This document shows, in pieces, positions 1 to 10,485 of a DNA stretch of 64,000 nucleotides. The first letter of the stretch is position 1. Each line of letters opens with the position of its first letter. A program made the position numbers and the translations under genes. The notes beneath the pieces were generated by a model. That model saw only the letters and a program-made list of their open reading frames with translations, was not told the origin of the DNA and searched no databases. The stretch is from Aphrocallistes beatrix (Eukaryota > Porifera > Hexactinellida > Sceptrulophora > Aphrocallistidae): NCBI GenBank assembly GCA_963281255.1, contig OY725499.1, forward strand, positions 372,001 to 436,000. The letters are read 5' to 3'.

Positions 1-232
1 CTCCCCCTAACACCTCCCTACGCCCTTGAGTCTTGTAAAGATTCGTAGACTACTCCCGAATCCAAGGTTATGTATTGCATATGTTTTGATTCTTATGGTC
101 CATTGTGCTAGATTTGTGTCTCAAGAATAAAACTATTACAGATCATTTCACTTGAATGAGTGCCTATCTGAGGTTGAGAAATTCTACCAGGATCCACAGC
201 CAAGGACTGGACTCGAGGATTGAGATTATTCA

Positions 233-466
233 GATAATGCCCGACTCCACAAGACCAAGCTGGTAAGGGAAAAGTTGGAAAGTGAGAGAGTTGTAGAGCT
301 AGATCCTCCTCCCTACTCACCAGACCTCGCTATGTGTGAGTTATGTCTCTTCCCTGAGCTGAAGAAACACCTGGGAATTCCAAAATCGAGCTCACTTCGG
401 ATCAGAGATTTTCCAGTTTATGAAAGCTATACCACGAGAAGACTTCAGAAAGAATTAAATGAATAA
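233..466 (+). mobile_element. mariner transposase relic (C-terminal part)
   Basis: Read from 233, the frame gives D-N-A-R-L-H and, 30 residues later, P-P-Y-S-P-D-L followed by L-F-P-E-L-K-K-H-L-G. These are the second and third catalytic aspartate regions of mariner (D34D) transposases. The spacing is slightly short and the rest of the enzyme is missing, so this is a dead fragment. No terminal repeats were found around it. Confidence 0.75.
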
Positions 467-981
467 AGAGGTTAAAACTAGTGATAAACCATCAAGGAGA
501 TTATTTCGAGAAATCACTACTTTGATATTAATTCCTTTACCATAGTAAATTACACGATGATTACTTATTGTACGCCCGTGGTAACTAACGGAAATGATTA
601 GTGCCAAGTTAGTTTTTTTGTTGTTAAAATACGAGGATTTGTCTCCCCCAAACTACTGTGATAGAAGGAATTCTCCATCAAAATATTGCAAGTTAATTTT
701 TAGACGTGTTCTTGCACTAATTATTACATCAAATATTGGATATCAGTAACTCTTACTTGCGACAAGTCCCCAGGAACAGAATTGTTCCCATACATAGAAG
801 TTAATACTAAATCTCATCGGTTATTTGGGAACTCCGTTTGATCGGGGAAAAATATCCGAGACCAAAATCTCCAGAATAAGCGGAATCACCTGTAGGGGCG
901 TAGCCAGTGGCGCCTACAAGGGCCTGCCAGGGGACATGGTCCGTCTTAACTGGGCCTGCGGGCAGGCTCTGCAGGCCCATT
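467..981. other. intergenic, nothing recognised
   Basis: AT-rich sequence with no convincing coding frame. The last 100 bases are more GC-rich than the surroundings and run into the hAT-like element that follows. Confidence 0.5.
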
Positions 982-989
982 GGCTACAC

Positions 990-1311
990 CAGTGTTTCTC
1001 AACCTTTTTCTTCTCGCGGCACCCTTTCTAAACTTATACCTTTCAGCGGCACCCCTTAATTTGACTTAGGGGCAGGCCAATGAACAAATGATAGTAAAAG
1101 TGAAGATTGATTTGAATTATTACGACTTTATTATAGAATAACTAATTAATAAACTAGGAAATTATTGTGAATATTGTGTAATAAATTATTCCAGAGGATT
1201 GTCAGAGGACAATCATCAAATTCAACACATTGACAATGGTATCAATAGAAAATAAAATAAAGCAGTATGTAAGTGTGGTAAGGCCTGCGGCACCCCGGTT
1301 GAGAACCACTG
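990..1311. mobile_element. hAT-like MITE with perfect 8-bp TSD
   Basis: The ends are CAGTGTTTCTCAACC and the complement of CAGTGGTTCTCAACC (14 of 15 match). The 8-base direct repeat GGCTACAC flanks it at 982-989 and 1312-1319. The 322-bp interior has no coding frame. Terminal CAGTG and 8-bp duplications are typical of hAT elements. Confidence 0.9.
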
Positions 1312-1319
1312 GGCTACAC

Positions 1320-1888
1320 CTATGATCACCTGTATGTAGTGATATGCCAGGTAGCACGGAATTTTTGACCAAATTTTATACGAAATATATTACAATATCC
1401 AATATCATTATACATATCCAATTTCTACAGTACTATATTGAATATAATTTCACCACTAAATTAGTTAGAATCCATCTTGATTATAAATTTAATATTTAAT
1501 AACGCTACAATCTCAATTCTTATTCGATTTTTAACCAATTTAGTTCTCTATCATGATCTAATTCACTCCTTCATTCTAGTTTTTATAAATTCTTTTATTT
1601 ATTTAATATTTTTCGCCAAAATAATTAATTGCTAAAAACTGACTCCATAAGCATTTTAATATTTAATCATTGCTAATAAGATATCTTATGACAATGTAAA
1701 GAAATTGAATCTTACTGTAGGCAGAGTTAAAGTATATAAGAGTTTGTATTGTGAAAAGAATTTGAATAAGATCTCGCATCTAATCATTTTTATCTCATAC
1801 AAACTAACACAAGTGCAATTTACACGAATCTATTCGAGACTATCCATATCTCATGTGAGTTGAATTCGTTAATATTAATCGTTAATTG
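1320..1888. other. intergenic AT-rich, nothing recognised
   Basis: Very AT-rich with no open frame of note and no repeat shared with other parts of the window that I could see. Confidence 0.5.
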
Positions 1889-1897
1889 ATACTAACA

Positions 1898-2094
1898 CAT
1901 ACTTGCCAACTGTCCCGCTTTTTCCACTCTTCTATTGAGCTAATTTTCACGAGTGTCCCGCTATTTCATGCAAATTACCCCATTATGTCCCGCTTTTTTG
2001 TATTCTATGTATAGTACTTTTCTATTGAGTCCCGCCATGTCCCGAGAAATTCAACACTGTGTCCTGCTTTTATCATGGCTCAATATGGCTTGTA
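1898..2094. mobile_element. repeat family A copy (GGGAC-rich MITE)
   Basis: Begins near CATACTTGCCAACTGTCCCG and ends ATGGCTCAATATGGCTTGTA. The same block recurs, often degraded, near 2690-2890, 9080-9195, 15150-15455, 26243-26415, 27963-28060, 39290-39720, 41560-41655 and 46768-46913. This copy is flanked by the 9-base direct repeat ATACTAACA (1889-1897 and 2094-2102, sharing the last base), which may be a target-site duplication. A long TSD would suit a Mutator-like or hAT-like element; the class is not settled. Confidence 0.7.
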
Positions 2095-2687
2095 TACTAA
2101 CAGGTTTACGTTTCGCGGCTAGCGGACACTTTGTGTCCACCTGAACCACTCCTTAGACGTTTTGTGTTCACTTCAATTTGGATGTTTTCGAGAATGTGTC
2201 AATTTATTTCGAGTTTTATCTCTGAAATGGTTTGATTAGGAAATTCATACTAGTGGGGAATGGACTGAGAGTTTAGAAGCAATAACTGCCCTCTCAAAAA
2301 ATTTGAGGTTTAATTCGAATTTGAATTTGAATCGCGAAATTTCTACTTTTTCGCGGTTCAAAAATTGATTTTACACCTCTAATGTTTTTTTAGAAGTCTG
2401 CTACAGCTATATATTCAATAATTTTTTTGAATTATTTTGATTTTTAAGCATATTTTGCGAGATTTGCCAATTAATTGCTTTTTACACCAAAAAAACAAAC
2501 AAAAAACAAATATTTACCAGAGACACTAGGAAATGCAATATTCGAAATCCACGCTCTCGAAAATCCCCATCAACCATTGAAACACATGTCTGAAGCTTCT
2601 ATGAAAATTAATGTGCTTTGTGGTCTTTTAGAGAACAAAATATTTAATCTGAGACAATATATTAAAAAATTTACATCAAACTACCCA

Positions 2688-2893
2688 ACCTGAACCATTA
2701 TTAAAGCGGGACTCAGCGTTGAATTTCGTTGGACATGGTGGGATTCAATTCTAAAAGTATTATAGATGCAATTCATAAAATCCGTGCATAACGAGTGAAT
2801 TTCATGTAAAAACGTGACACTTGTGAAAATTAACTGAGAAAGAAGAGTTAGAAAAGTGAGATGTCCCACTAAAACAAGACATTTGGCAGCATA
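2688..2893. repeat. degenerate family A copy, reverse orientation
   Basis: Contains AAGCGGGACTCAGCGTTGAA and GGACATGGTGGGATTCAAT, which are the reverse-strand version of the repeat at 1898. Heavily mutated. Confidence 0.55.
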
Positions 2894-3682
2894 CCAAAGA
2901 TATAACATAATTCAACTTATTTGAATATATGTACATATAAGTAGGAAAGTGAACTCTATAACGGCCATCCAAGGGACTAACCAAAATGCCGTTATGCACA
3001 GGTGGTCATTATTTCGAGGTTGATTGTATTGGGAAATTCCGAACACAGAACTGTTTTTACGTGGCCGTTAGAGCAAATTCAATTATATTTATTACCTTTT
3101 TGAAAATCTCAAAATCTGAACTGGTCTCCTTGTATTTTTCTCATTATAATAATCCCACCAAAAAACAGGATGATTGGCAAGTATGTTACAACTTCGAATA
3201 GACGAGATTCAGAGTGGAAAGCTAATCACTACCATTTTAGATTATATCCTATACTGTACGTCAGTGGTGTAGCTTAATGAAAATTGTGGGAGAACAGAGC
3301 ATAATGAATGGGGGACAATTTTATATTTGTATTTCCAAAGTAAGAACATTTGAAGTATTTTTTTGTGTCACAGAATTCATATTTACATGCACATACTAGA
3401 ATGTTCCTCTAAGGAACCTGGAATTACAAAGTATGCATTCCCACTACCAAATCTATAGTGTTTCTAATACGCAACCTCACTTACGGTCTCTTCGGGGCCT
3501 TTCCAAGTTTATTTTGCTCGTTCGCACTCGTCTGCTTAGCTAAATTTTTCAGACATTAAAACAGACCAAATTGCGTTTGATTTGAGCAGTTCAGGGAAAT
3601 TAATTATGCATCCAAATTTCCTTGGACAGTCCAAGAATTTCTTCCTCTGTTCATGCGTTCAGGGATTTATTTGTAGCAAATA
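2894..3682. other. intergenic; one short shared repeat
   Basis: Contains CTATAACGGCCATCCAAGG at about 2955, closely similar to CTATAACGGCCACTCAAGG near 47498, so part of this stretch is an old dispersed repeat. No gene seen. Confidence 0.4.
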
Positions 3683-3935
3683 CAGGGTGTGCAGAAATTA
3701 TTGGCACCTTATGACATTATTCCTGACTTACTATAATTTAGTATAACCATACTGTATATCCTTCAACCTTCCCATTATTCTATTGAGCCTCTCTGTAATA
3801 GCTATTATTTGATGCCTGATAGGATTAGGAAGTGTATAGAAAATGCTGGAGATATATTTATGCGATAGTTTATCATACTAAATTATAGTAAGTCAGGAAT
3901 AATATCATAAGGTGCCAATAATTTCAGGACACCTG
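3683..3935. mobile_element. Tc1/mariner-like MITE with long inverted ends and TA TSD
   Basis: The left end reads CAGGGTGTGCAGAAATTATT; the right end is the complement of CAGGTGTCCTGAAATTATTG. The inverted similarity runs for about 60 bases each side, through GGCACCTTATGA and TATAATTTAGTAT. TA dinucleotides flank both ends (3681-3682, 3936-3937). The 253-bp element is nearly all inverted repeat. Confidence 0.88.
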
Positions 3936-4597
3936 TATTTCCTGTACAACTACCTGGACGTCCAGGGAATCCCTGAAGCAGTTGTATCCTTCATTTCCAT
4001 ATTTTCCTTGGATCATCCGCTCTACAATTTACTAGCTAAATTCCGAACGATTAGTTGGTAAGAGAATCATTGAAAATACTAATAAACGTTTTCTGTGAAC
4101 GAGCAAATTGTCTAAAATATGTATTTAAAAAACATCGCGTACGTACGTGTATTTAAAAAAACAAAATCGCGTCCAGTGATATTAGCAAATTTCCGGATGG
4201 GAAATTCGAAGCATCCAAGGACTTAGAAAGTTGGCAGGTATGTAAAGCTAACGAAAAATAGGGGGGGAAGGTAAGAAAAAAAAAGAAATGTGCGCACTAC
4301 TTCCTCTACCCCCATGGTTACGATACATACTCGAATAATTGCCCCAATAAGATGGTTAAAATATTTACCCCATAAGATTTGTTTATATCAAATTATTCCC
4401 TCTTTCCATTTTAAAATCATGTTGGTAGTTTTATATTCATTTAGATGTCTCTAATATCTGCAATATTAAATTTTCATCAGCTTGTAAATAGCTATGCTAA
4501 TAGTTCATGATTCTTCGACGCCGAGATATATATTATTTAATTGTTTTAATCGAACTTTGGATTTATATATATATACTGTACGTATTTCTATTTATAG
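3936..4597. other. intergenic, upstream of the NLR gene
   Basis: AT-rich. TTTATAG ends at 4597, 11 nt before the chosen NLR start, and looks like a splice acceptor. No other feature recognised. Confidence 0.4.
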
Positions 4598-4608
4598 TGT
4601 CACAAGAG

Positions 4609-7600
4609 ATGGCAAAAAACCTTGAAGAATATTCAGACCTTATCGACATAGGCATACAGCTATCATCTGATAATGTCCAGAAAATGAAGACACTGCTAAA
4701 TATCCCAGCCGCATTCGCAGAAAAAGTGACCAATGGTACCACCCTTCTAACCGCATTGCAAGACTGGGGTGAACATGATCCATCTCTGTTCTACGATGGA
4801 ATGAGATCAATAGGAAGATCCGACCTGTTGAAAAAAGCGCAGAAGTATCCATGGTTAGCTTCAAAATCCTCAATTGAACGCAAAAAGGAAATTTCCGTGA
4901 AAAGTTTCGTAACAGTTCTGAAAAATGAACTCAGTGACGAGGATTGGCATCGAATCAAACTAATCGACTCCACTGTTAATGTGTCTATGCCATTTGAAGC
5001 CAAAATAGAATTTCTCCTCCAGAATCGTTACATCGCTACTGACCTAACACAGTTAACCAAACTAATGTCAGTCATTAAACGTGAAGACGTGGCAAATTCC
5101 GTTCAAGAATATCAACATTTTTTTTCACAAAACCCCGATTTGATATCAAATTTCGCAACAAAGCATCTCAACGTTGTCGAGAAAGATATTGCAAAATGGA
5201 ATGTTTCCCTCATGAAATACCTAGAACTTCAGAATAAGAAAGTGCAGCAGATGCTAGATGACGAAGAAAAGGTGGATCTCGAATCCGTGTTCGTTCCTCT
5301 AACGATTATCAAAGAAGAGCCCAGATTAGTGAATCCAGAGGACGAGACTACCTACAATGAAATTGAGTTTATGCGTAAAATTGCCAGAAAAGAAATCAAA
5401 ATCACACCTGTCGATTTTGAAAATGAATTACACGAGTATTTACCCTCAAAACCTGAAATACAACCACAAATCTGGTGCCTCATCGGGAATCCTGGCTGCG
5501 GCAAGACATTCCTTTGCCATAGGATAGGCCTTCTTTTCGGCCAAAACAAACTTCCTCAATTCTCCTTTGCTGTTTCCATTCCTTGTCGAAACGTAGAATG
5601 GCACCAAATGGAACAAAGCAAGAAAGTGTCTGTTGGCATCAATAAGGAATTTGTACAAAACTGGCTCTGCTTATCCATGCCAGTCAATGCCAGCTGGCGT
5701 TCCGACCTTGCGAAACATCTCGTCGAGTCAAACGGTGAAGGACTTCTGATTATCATTGACAGTCTAGACGAGTACACCAAAGAAGTCCCCTTCGCTCGAA
5801 CTCTCCTCTTCCTTCTCCTCACGAGAAGAGTCCTAAAATCCTCCACCATCCTCGTGACGAGCCGTCCAGGTGCTTATACGAACATTTCTTCCAACTTCCA
5901 ACTCAGCATCGACCGCTTTTATCAAGTCCTCGGATTCTCTCCTGAGAACCGAGACCTCTACTTCCGCATCCAACTTCCAGAACAGGAGAAACTGGATCAG
6001 TTGAAGTATTTAATCTACCTCCATGACGATATAAACCAGCTCTCTCTCGTGCCAGTAAACGCGTCATTATTCGCAGCTCTTGTTCGTGAAAATGATAATG
6101 TGAGCGCCTTCACCCTCACACTCCTCTACACAGAGTTGATCAGCTACCTCATCAGGCGACAACTCTCAAGAATGAACTTGAAGCACCTGGCCAAGAAACA
6201 GTTGTTTCCCCGAATGCATCCAGATGTAGTGGATTGTCTGCATCGCGTCGGCGAGGTAGCTTATCTCGGAGTGTCCAGTCGAGAACTGACCTCCACGAAG
6301 GATATCCTCCTTAACGTGGACGGAGTAGATCAGGCATGTCAGTGCTTGGGCCTGGCAGAAGAGCACATTAAGAAGCTCCCTCATGGCAAAGTTGTCCGTG
6401 TGTGGTGTTTTTCCCACCTGACCATCCAAGAGTTTGTCGGTGCTAACTGGTTGCGCAATTGTTCATGGAGGGACCAATGCCTAAGCACTCGCTACATTGT
6501 CAACTCCGATGACAACTTTTCAGTGTTTAAGATGGTGGTGAGGTTTGTGTGCGGTTTATTGTCCGACGATGCAGACCTGATTCTCTCCATCCTGTTCAAA
6601 TTCGTTCCAACGAAGACAGTTGACATGATCCAGATGCCAATGGTATGGCAACTCAACTGCAACAAACAACTTCTCGAATATTCAGGTTGTAAGGAATTTA
6701 CTCGAGATTTCTTAGTTTTGTCAGAAATGCTTTTTGAATGCGACTCCAAATCGGTTTTAATATCATTTGCCAAATTCCGTCGTTTCCTTCCTGAGTCGCT
6801 ATACTTCTATTTTGAAGATTCCATATCTCCTAACGAGTGGAAGTGTTTCTTAAAGTCGCTACGTCTCCTCCGTTCCATACAACTAATACATTTCAATTCA
6901 AAATACATATCTCCGCCTCAGTTCAGATCATTACTGGAGCATCTGCATACTTGTTCCCTGAACTACTTAGCAGTGAGGTTATATCACGGAATATTTTCCA
7001 CTCTGTCTTCTTACAGTGGAGCCTTAGAAGAAATTCAACTACCTCCTGGAGCTAAACTTAAATTGGAACTTTTTGGTTGTGACCTCACAGACAGTTACTC
7101 AGCTGTTTCTGTGTCAAATCTTCCAATGCTCAAACTATCCACGAGTTTGTGTTTCGATAATACAAATTTTCCTCTTAAATCTCTTCAGCATGTGTGGAAT
7201 CAATTGAAATCCACTGATCATTTACTTTTTAATCCCAGAAATCCGGAAGAAGGAATTTTAATTCCATTTGTCAACCTTGTACGGAAACAGAAACGACCAG
7301 AGAACTTTTATCAAAAGCTCAAAAAGTTGTCCACCCGTAGCCGTTCGGGTGGTACACAGCTCACCGGTCTACATCTCTATGATATTAAACGATATGAACT
7401 GGAATTAGAAACACTACTCCCTCTACTCTCCAATCTACAGGAGATAACATTGGAAGGAGGAGATACAGACTCACTACTACCTCACCTCTGCAATCTAACC
7501 AGACTCACATACCTACATCTAGACCCCTCCTACCACTTCTTTACACCTGAGGCTACGGTTCCTAAAGATCTACTACGAGTCCTGAATACTAACAAACACA

Positions 7601-8049
7601 CTCTGAGAGGATTGGAGTTGTCTAACTTACACAGAGTTGGACTAACTCGTTGGGATGAATTCTTCAGCTCAATATGCACATGTACCAACTTAGTACTTAT
7701 TCGACTAAACCAAACTATACTAGAACCGGATGATGTCACTCTCCTCGGTACAGCAGTGAGTGGACTCAGATCTTTAGTCCATTTGTATCTATATAAAGTC
7801 CCACTGGATAAAATTGTGTTGTTACATATGTGTAGAGGACTCATCTACCATCCTACTATCCTGTATTTAGGACTAAAGTTTTGTTACTTAAGTTTCAACT
7901 TTTGCGATATTCTCACACACCTCATACCGACTCTACTACAGCTGAAGACTCTAGAACTGGATGGTAATGAACCCTACAAACAATATCTTAAACCCGTCCG
8001 ACTTCTTGAAAGAACCGCAAAGCTATATTCTGTAACTCTTAAGCTTTAA
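4609..8049 (+). CDS. NLR-like receptor: two DED-like domains, NACHT, LRR
   Basis: About 1146 residues, no intron. Probably an intracellular immune sensor of the NACHT/NLR class. Residues ~10-80 and ~100-175 look like two death-fold domains of the DED type; the first ends with S-I-G-R-S-D-L-L, close to the usual DED helix-5 pattern. The NACHT ATPase follows: Walker A GNPGCGKT at ~293-300, Walker B LLIIIDSLDE ending at ~388, then a sensor-like LVTSRPGA. The C-terminal third holds irregular leucine-rich repeats (for example LTGLHLYDI, LQEITLEGG, LTYLHLDPS). An upstream in-frame ATG at 4507 would add 34 residues of hydrophobic AT-rich sequence that looks untranslated, and TTTATAG lies between the two starts, so 4609 is preferred. 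Tandem DEDs ahead of NACHT are unusual; vertebrate NLRs mostly carry CARD or PYD. The DED assignment is by eye and needs a profile search; NACHT is certain. Confidence 0.88.
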   Translation: MAKNLEEYSDLIDIGIQLSSDNVQKMKTLLNIPAAFAEKVTNGTTLLTALQDWGEHDPSLFYDGMRSIGRSDLLKKAQKYPWLASKSSIERKKEISVKSFVTVLKNELSDEDWHRIKLIDSTVNVSMPFEAKIEFLLQNRYIATDLTQLTKLMSVIKREDVANSVQEYQHFFSQNPDLISNFATKHLNVVEKDIAKWNVSLMKYLELQNKKVQQMLDDEEKVDLESVFVPLTIIKEEPRLVNPEDETTYNEIEFMRKIARKEIKITPVDFENELHEYLPSKPEIQPQIWCLIGNPGCGKTFLCHRIGLLFGQNKLPQFSFAVSIPCRNVEWHQMEQSKKVSVGINKEFVQNWLCLSMPVNASWRSDLAKHLVESNGEGLLIIIDSLDEYTKEVPFARTLLFLLLTRRVLKSSTILVTSRPGAYTNISSNFQLSIDRFYQVLGFSPENRDLYFRIQLPEQEKLDQLKYLIYLHDDINQLSLVPVNASLFAALVRENDNVSAFTLTLLYTELISYLIRRQLSRMNLKHLAKKQLFPRMHPDVVDCLHRVGEVAYLGVSSRELTSTKDILLNVDGVDQACQCLGLAEEHIKKLPHGKVVRVWCFSHLTIQEFVGANWLRNCSWRDQCLSTRYIVNSDDNFSVFKMVVRFVCGLLSDDADLILSILFKFVPTKTVDMIQMPMVWQLNCNKQLLEYSGCKEFTRDFLVLSEMLFECDSKSVLISFAKFRRFLPESLYFYFEDSISPNEWKCFLKSLRLLRSIQLIHFNSKYISPPQFRSLLEHLHTCSLNYLAVRLYHGIFSTLSSYSGALEEIQLPPGAKLKLELFGCDLTDSYSAVSVSNLPMLKLSTSLCFDNTNFPLKSLQHVWNQLKSTDHLLFNPRNPEEGILIPFVNLVRKQKRPENFYQKLKKLSTRSRSGGTQLTGLHLYDIKRYELELETLLPLLSNLQEITLEGGDTDSLLPHLCNLTRLTYLHLDPSYHFFTPEATVPKDLLRVLNTNKHTLRGLELSNLHRVGLTRWDEFFSSICTCTNLVLIRLNQTILEPDDVTLLGTAVSGLRSLVHLYLYKVPLDKIVLLHMCRGLIYHPTILYLGLKFCYLSFNFCDILTHLIPTLLQLKTLELDGNEPYKQYLKPVRLLERTAKLYSVTLKL

Positions 8050-8487
8050 CAACTCAGGAAGTATTAGAAAAACACGTAATTTTTTTGATGTCTAAATCTT
8101 GTTTACTTTCTGTTTCCTTGTTTACTTCGTTATTAGTATTTGTTGCTAGAAAATATCAAGAATTCCTTTGTATCTCTGTTCGTATCAGTTCATGTGTAGT
8201 TCTACATAGACACGGGATGGAGCAGAATAGAACAAGATACATGTGCTATTTCTAACATGCAAAACCTGTTTCAATTTGTCCATCGTAGTCTAGAGCTTCA
8301 CTCTTGCCAGAACTTAAGCATTCCACAAAATGAAGTGGGCCCATGTATAGAGTGGAATTCTCTTATTAATTATTACTAACTCGAGTTGTGCTTAAACGAA
8401 AAGTTCGCTAATAAGCGAAGTTGCAAATAGGGGAACATAATTAATACTAAATCTACACGACCTGAAAATTTATTGCTTATAATAGTA
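8050..8487. other. NLR 3' flank, nothing recognised
   Basis: No open frame or repeat that I can identify. Confidence 0.4.
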
Positions 8488-8663
8488 CAGGCGTGTCAAA
8501 CTGGTGGCCCGCTGGTTGTTCAGAGGTGGCCCGCCTGCCAGTTGCGAAAAAATATTATAATTGAATGAATCAGTAGTTAAAATTTATTCGTTTCTATTAT
8601 GGCCCGGGGAAGAGCTGGGGTTATGAAATTGGCCCACTATCCGATTCGAGTTTGGCACACCTG
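8488..8663. mobile_element. hAT-like MITE (176 bp)
   Basis: Ends are CAGGCGTGTCAAACT and the complement of CAGGTGTGCCAAACT. Flanks TAATAGTA (8480-8487) and TACTAGTA (8664-8671) match at 7 of 8 positions, a slightly decayed 8-bp target duplication. Confidence 0.82.
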
Positions 8664-9079
8664 TACTAGTAGTAGAGCAATATTGGTAATAAACGAACTT
8701 CCAATGTATATTTTTCGAATTGGTTTCTTGTCGAAAATATTGTGATCTGTTATGTTTATGCTCATTAGTTCCCATACTTGTTCTCGAACAAATATTTGCA
8801 TGGAATCCAATCCATTCGCCAAAAATTTCCTGAAACGTGCTCAGCAGCCTACCTGATCGATCAATTGGGAATCTCTGCAACTCAGACGTCGCAACAATTA
8901 GCATATGAGCATCCTTGTTTTTAGAAAATTTCCCAAGCCCGAAAATGCAGCATAATAGGTGCTAATAATATTTTTCTAAATATTATTGTTCTTGGTTGGT
9001 AACAGGTTTGTTCTAGTTAATCACAAACCACCACTAGACCGTGATCTACTCAGCAACCCTATGCGAGATACTTGTCTAT
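8664..9079. other. intergenic, nothing recognised
   Basis: No coding frame or shared repeat seen. Confidence 0.4.
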
Positions 9080-9310
9080 TTCATACAGTCCAACTGTCCC
9101 GTTTTTAAATGAAATTTCCCCATTATGTTCCACTTTTTTTAGTCCCCGCATAATACATTTATATTGTGTCCAACCATGTCCTGCGAAATTCAACACCAGG
9201 GTTTCATACAGAGGGTAGTAGGGGGGGCACTTGCCCCCCCCCCCTGTTCGATCGACCGGTTGGAAGCCCCTGGAAATACACCATCATTTCCAGGGCGTAG
9301 ACTCGGGATG
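9080..9310. repeat. truncated family A copy joined to a C-rich repeat
   Basis: 9080-9195 matches the left and middle part of family A (CCAACTGTCCCG through CATGTCCTGCGAAATTCAACA). It stops abruptly at CAGGGTTTCATACAGAGGG, where a second repeat with a run of 13 C begins. Similar G/C-run sequence occurs at 63920-63960. Confidence 0.5.
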
Positions 9311-9356
9311 AGGATTGGTAGTGCCGTGCTAATTAGACAAACCGTATTATGACTAA

Positions 9357-9984
9357 TCTTATATATTAAAATGCTAGGATTTTTTTTGTGTTTGTCCGAA
9401 TTGATTAAAGAATTGGGAAGTCATAGAGGTGTGAAAATCGGCATGTAGGTGTCAAATAATATGACTGCCATTAAGTTCTAAGATCTCAGCGAAATTTTCA
9501 CATCTCTGCAAAAAATGGAGAACAATTTTTCACACCTTTTCTATACAAAATAAATGACTACACTCACAATAGAAATCATTGTACAAGTATAATATATCAC
9601 TACAATAGATCGTCATTGTTATTAATACTTCAAAGCCACAAATTATGTTTGATACCTTAAATGTATTATAATGTATGGCAATAAAAAAGATTATGTGCAT
9701 ATTTTCACACATTTATATACATATTTTACACCATTTGATGAATTTTGGAAAATATGCTAGAAACTAGCTTCCAATGGTTGACATGGGGTTTTTAGAGCTG
9801 TAAATTTAAAATATTATATTTTCGGATCCATATGAGAAATTATTCGTTGACCTTTGTTTACAATATTTATATAAAAGAAAAAATTCCCAAAATATGTTAG
9901 TTGAGTAACTCTAGGCGCCTGCAGGGCGACTCTGCGGACACACGTGTCCGCAAGGCGCGAGCGCAAGCAAGCGAAGCGTGCTTG
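9357..9984 (+). mobile_element. Helitron-like non-autonomous element
   Basis: Starts TCTTATATATTAAAATGCTA and ends with two hairpins: one around GGACACACGTGTCC, then AAGCG...CGTGCTTG. It sits between A (9356) and T (9985), as expected for Helitron insertion into AT. The 5' end, the hairpins and the 3' CTTG recur at 15858-17437 and 58502-59137, and 3' ends alone at 27387-27453 and 27890-27961. The canonical Helitron terminus is CTRR; CTTG departs from it, so class assignment is moderate. No Rep/helicase coding. Confidence 0.7.
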
Positions 9985-10134
9985 TAGAATATAATAGCCT
10001 TGGACAAATTATTCATAAAAGGCCATTGCCCTTCCAAACCTACCCGAGTCTACGTGTTCAAACGTTACGTTCAAAGGCTTTTTCAAACGCTACGTAACAC
10101 TACGGGGAGAGAGGAGGAGTGCGTTCAGGGAATC

Positions 10135-10364
10135 GGAATAAGACCTAAAGTTGAAATAGGAATAAGACCTAAAATTAGAGGGAGAGAGAAAGCGGGCATT
10201 TTAGGTTTGAAATAGTGTTCGATTGAACGTGAAAGTGGCATTTTTGTTCGTAAGGGGGGTAATGTGTAGCATTTTAGGTCTTAATCCTACTTGGCTGTTT
10301 TTAGGTCTTATTCATACTTCGCATATTTTAGGTCTTATTCCTATTTCGAATTAAGTCTTATTCC
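10135..10364. repeat. cluster of opposed GGAATAAGACCTAAA motifs
   Basis: GGAATAAGACCTAAA occurs at 10135-10149 and 10159-10173. The reverse-strand version (TTTAGGTCTTATTCC, with variants) occurs at 10273-10287, 10300-10313, 10327-10341 and 10351-10364. Two forward and four reverse copies face each other across about 100 bases, so the transcript could fold. It lies 120 bases before the zinc-finger start. Confidence 0.65.
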
Positions 10365-10485
10365 AGGGACTCGTTTGAATTTTGTAAATAAGTTAAAGGA
10401 TCTGTTTATTGAGATTAGTTTCAATTCATTAAATATTGTAGGAGTTAAATACGAGTACTAGAGTGTGTACAATTTTAGAATCAAT

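Noticed and set aside
4507-4608. 34 extra residues at the NLR N terminus from an upstream ATG
   Set aside because: AT-rich hydrophobic sequence with an acceptor-like TTTATAG before the second ATG; looks untranslated.
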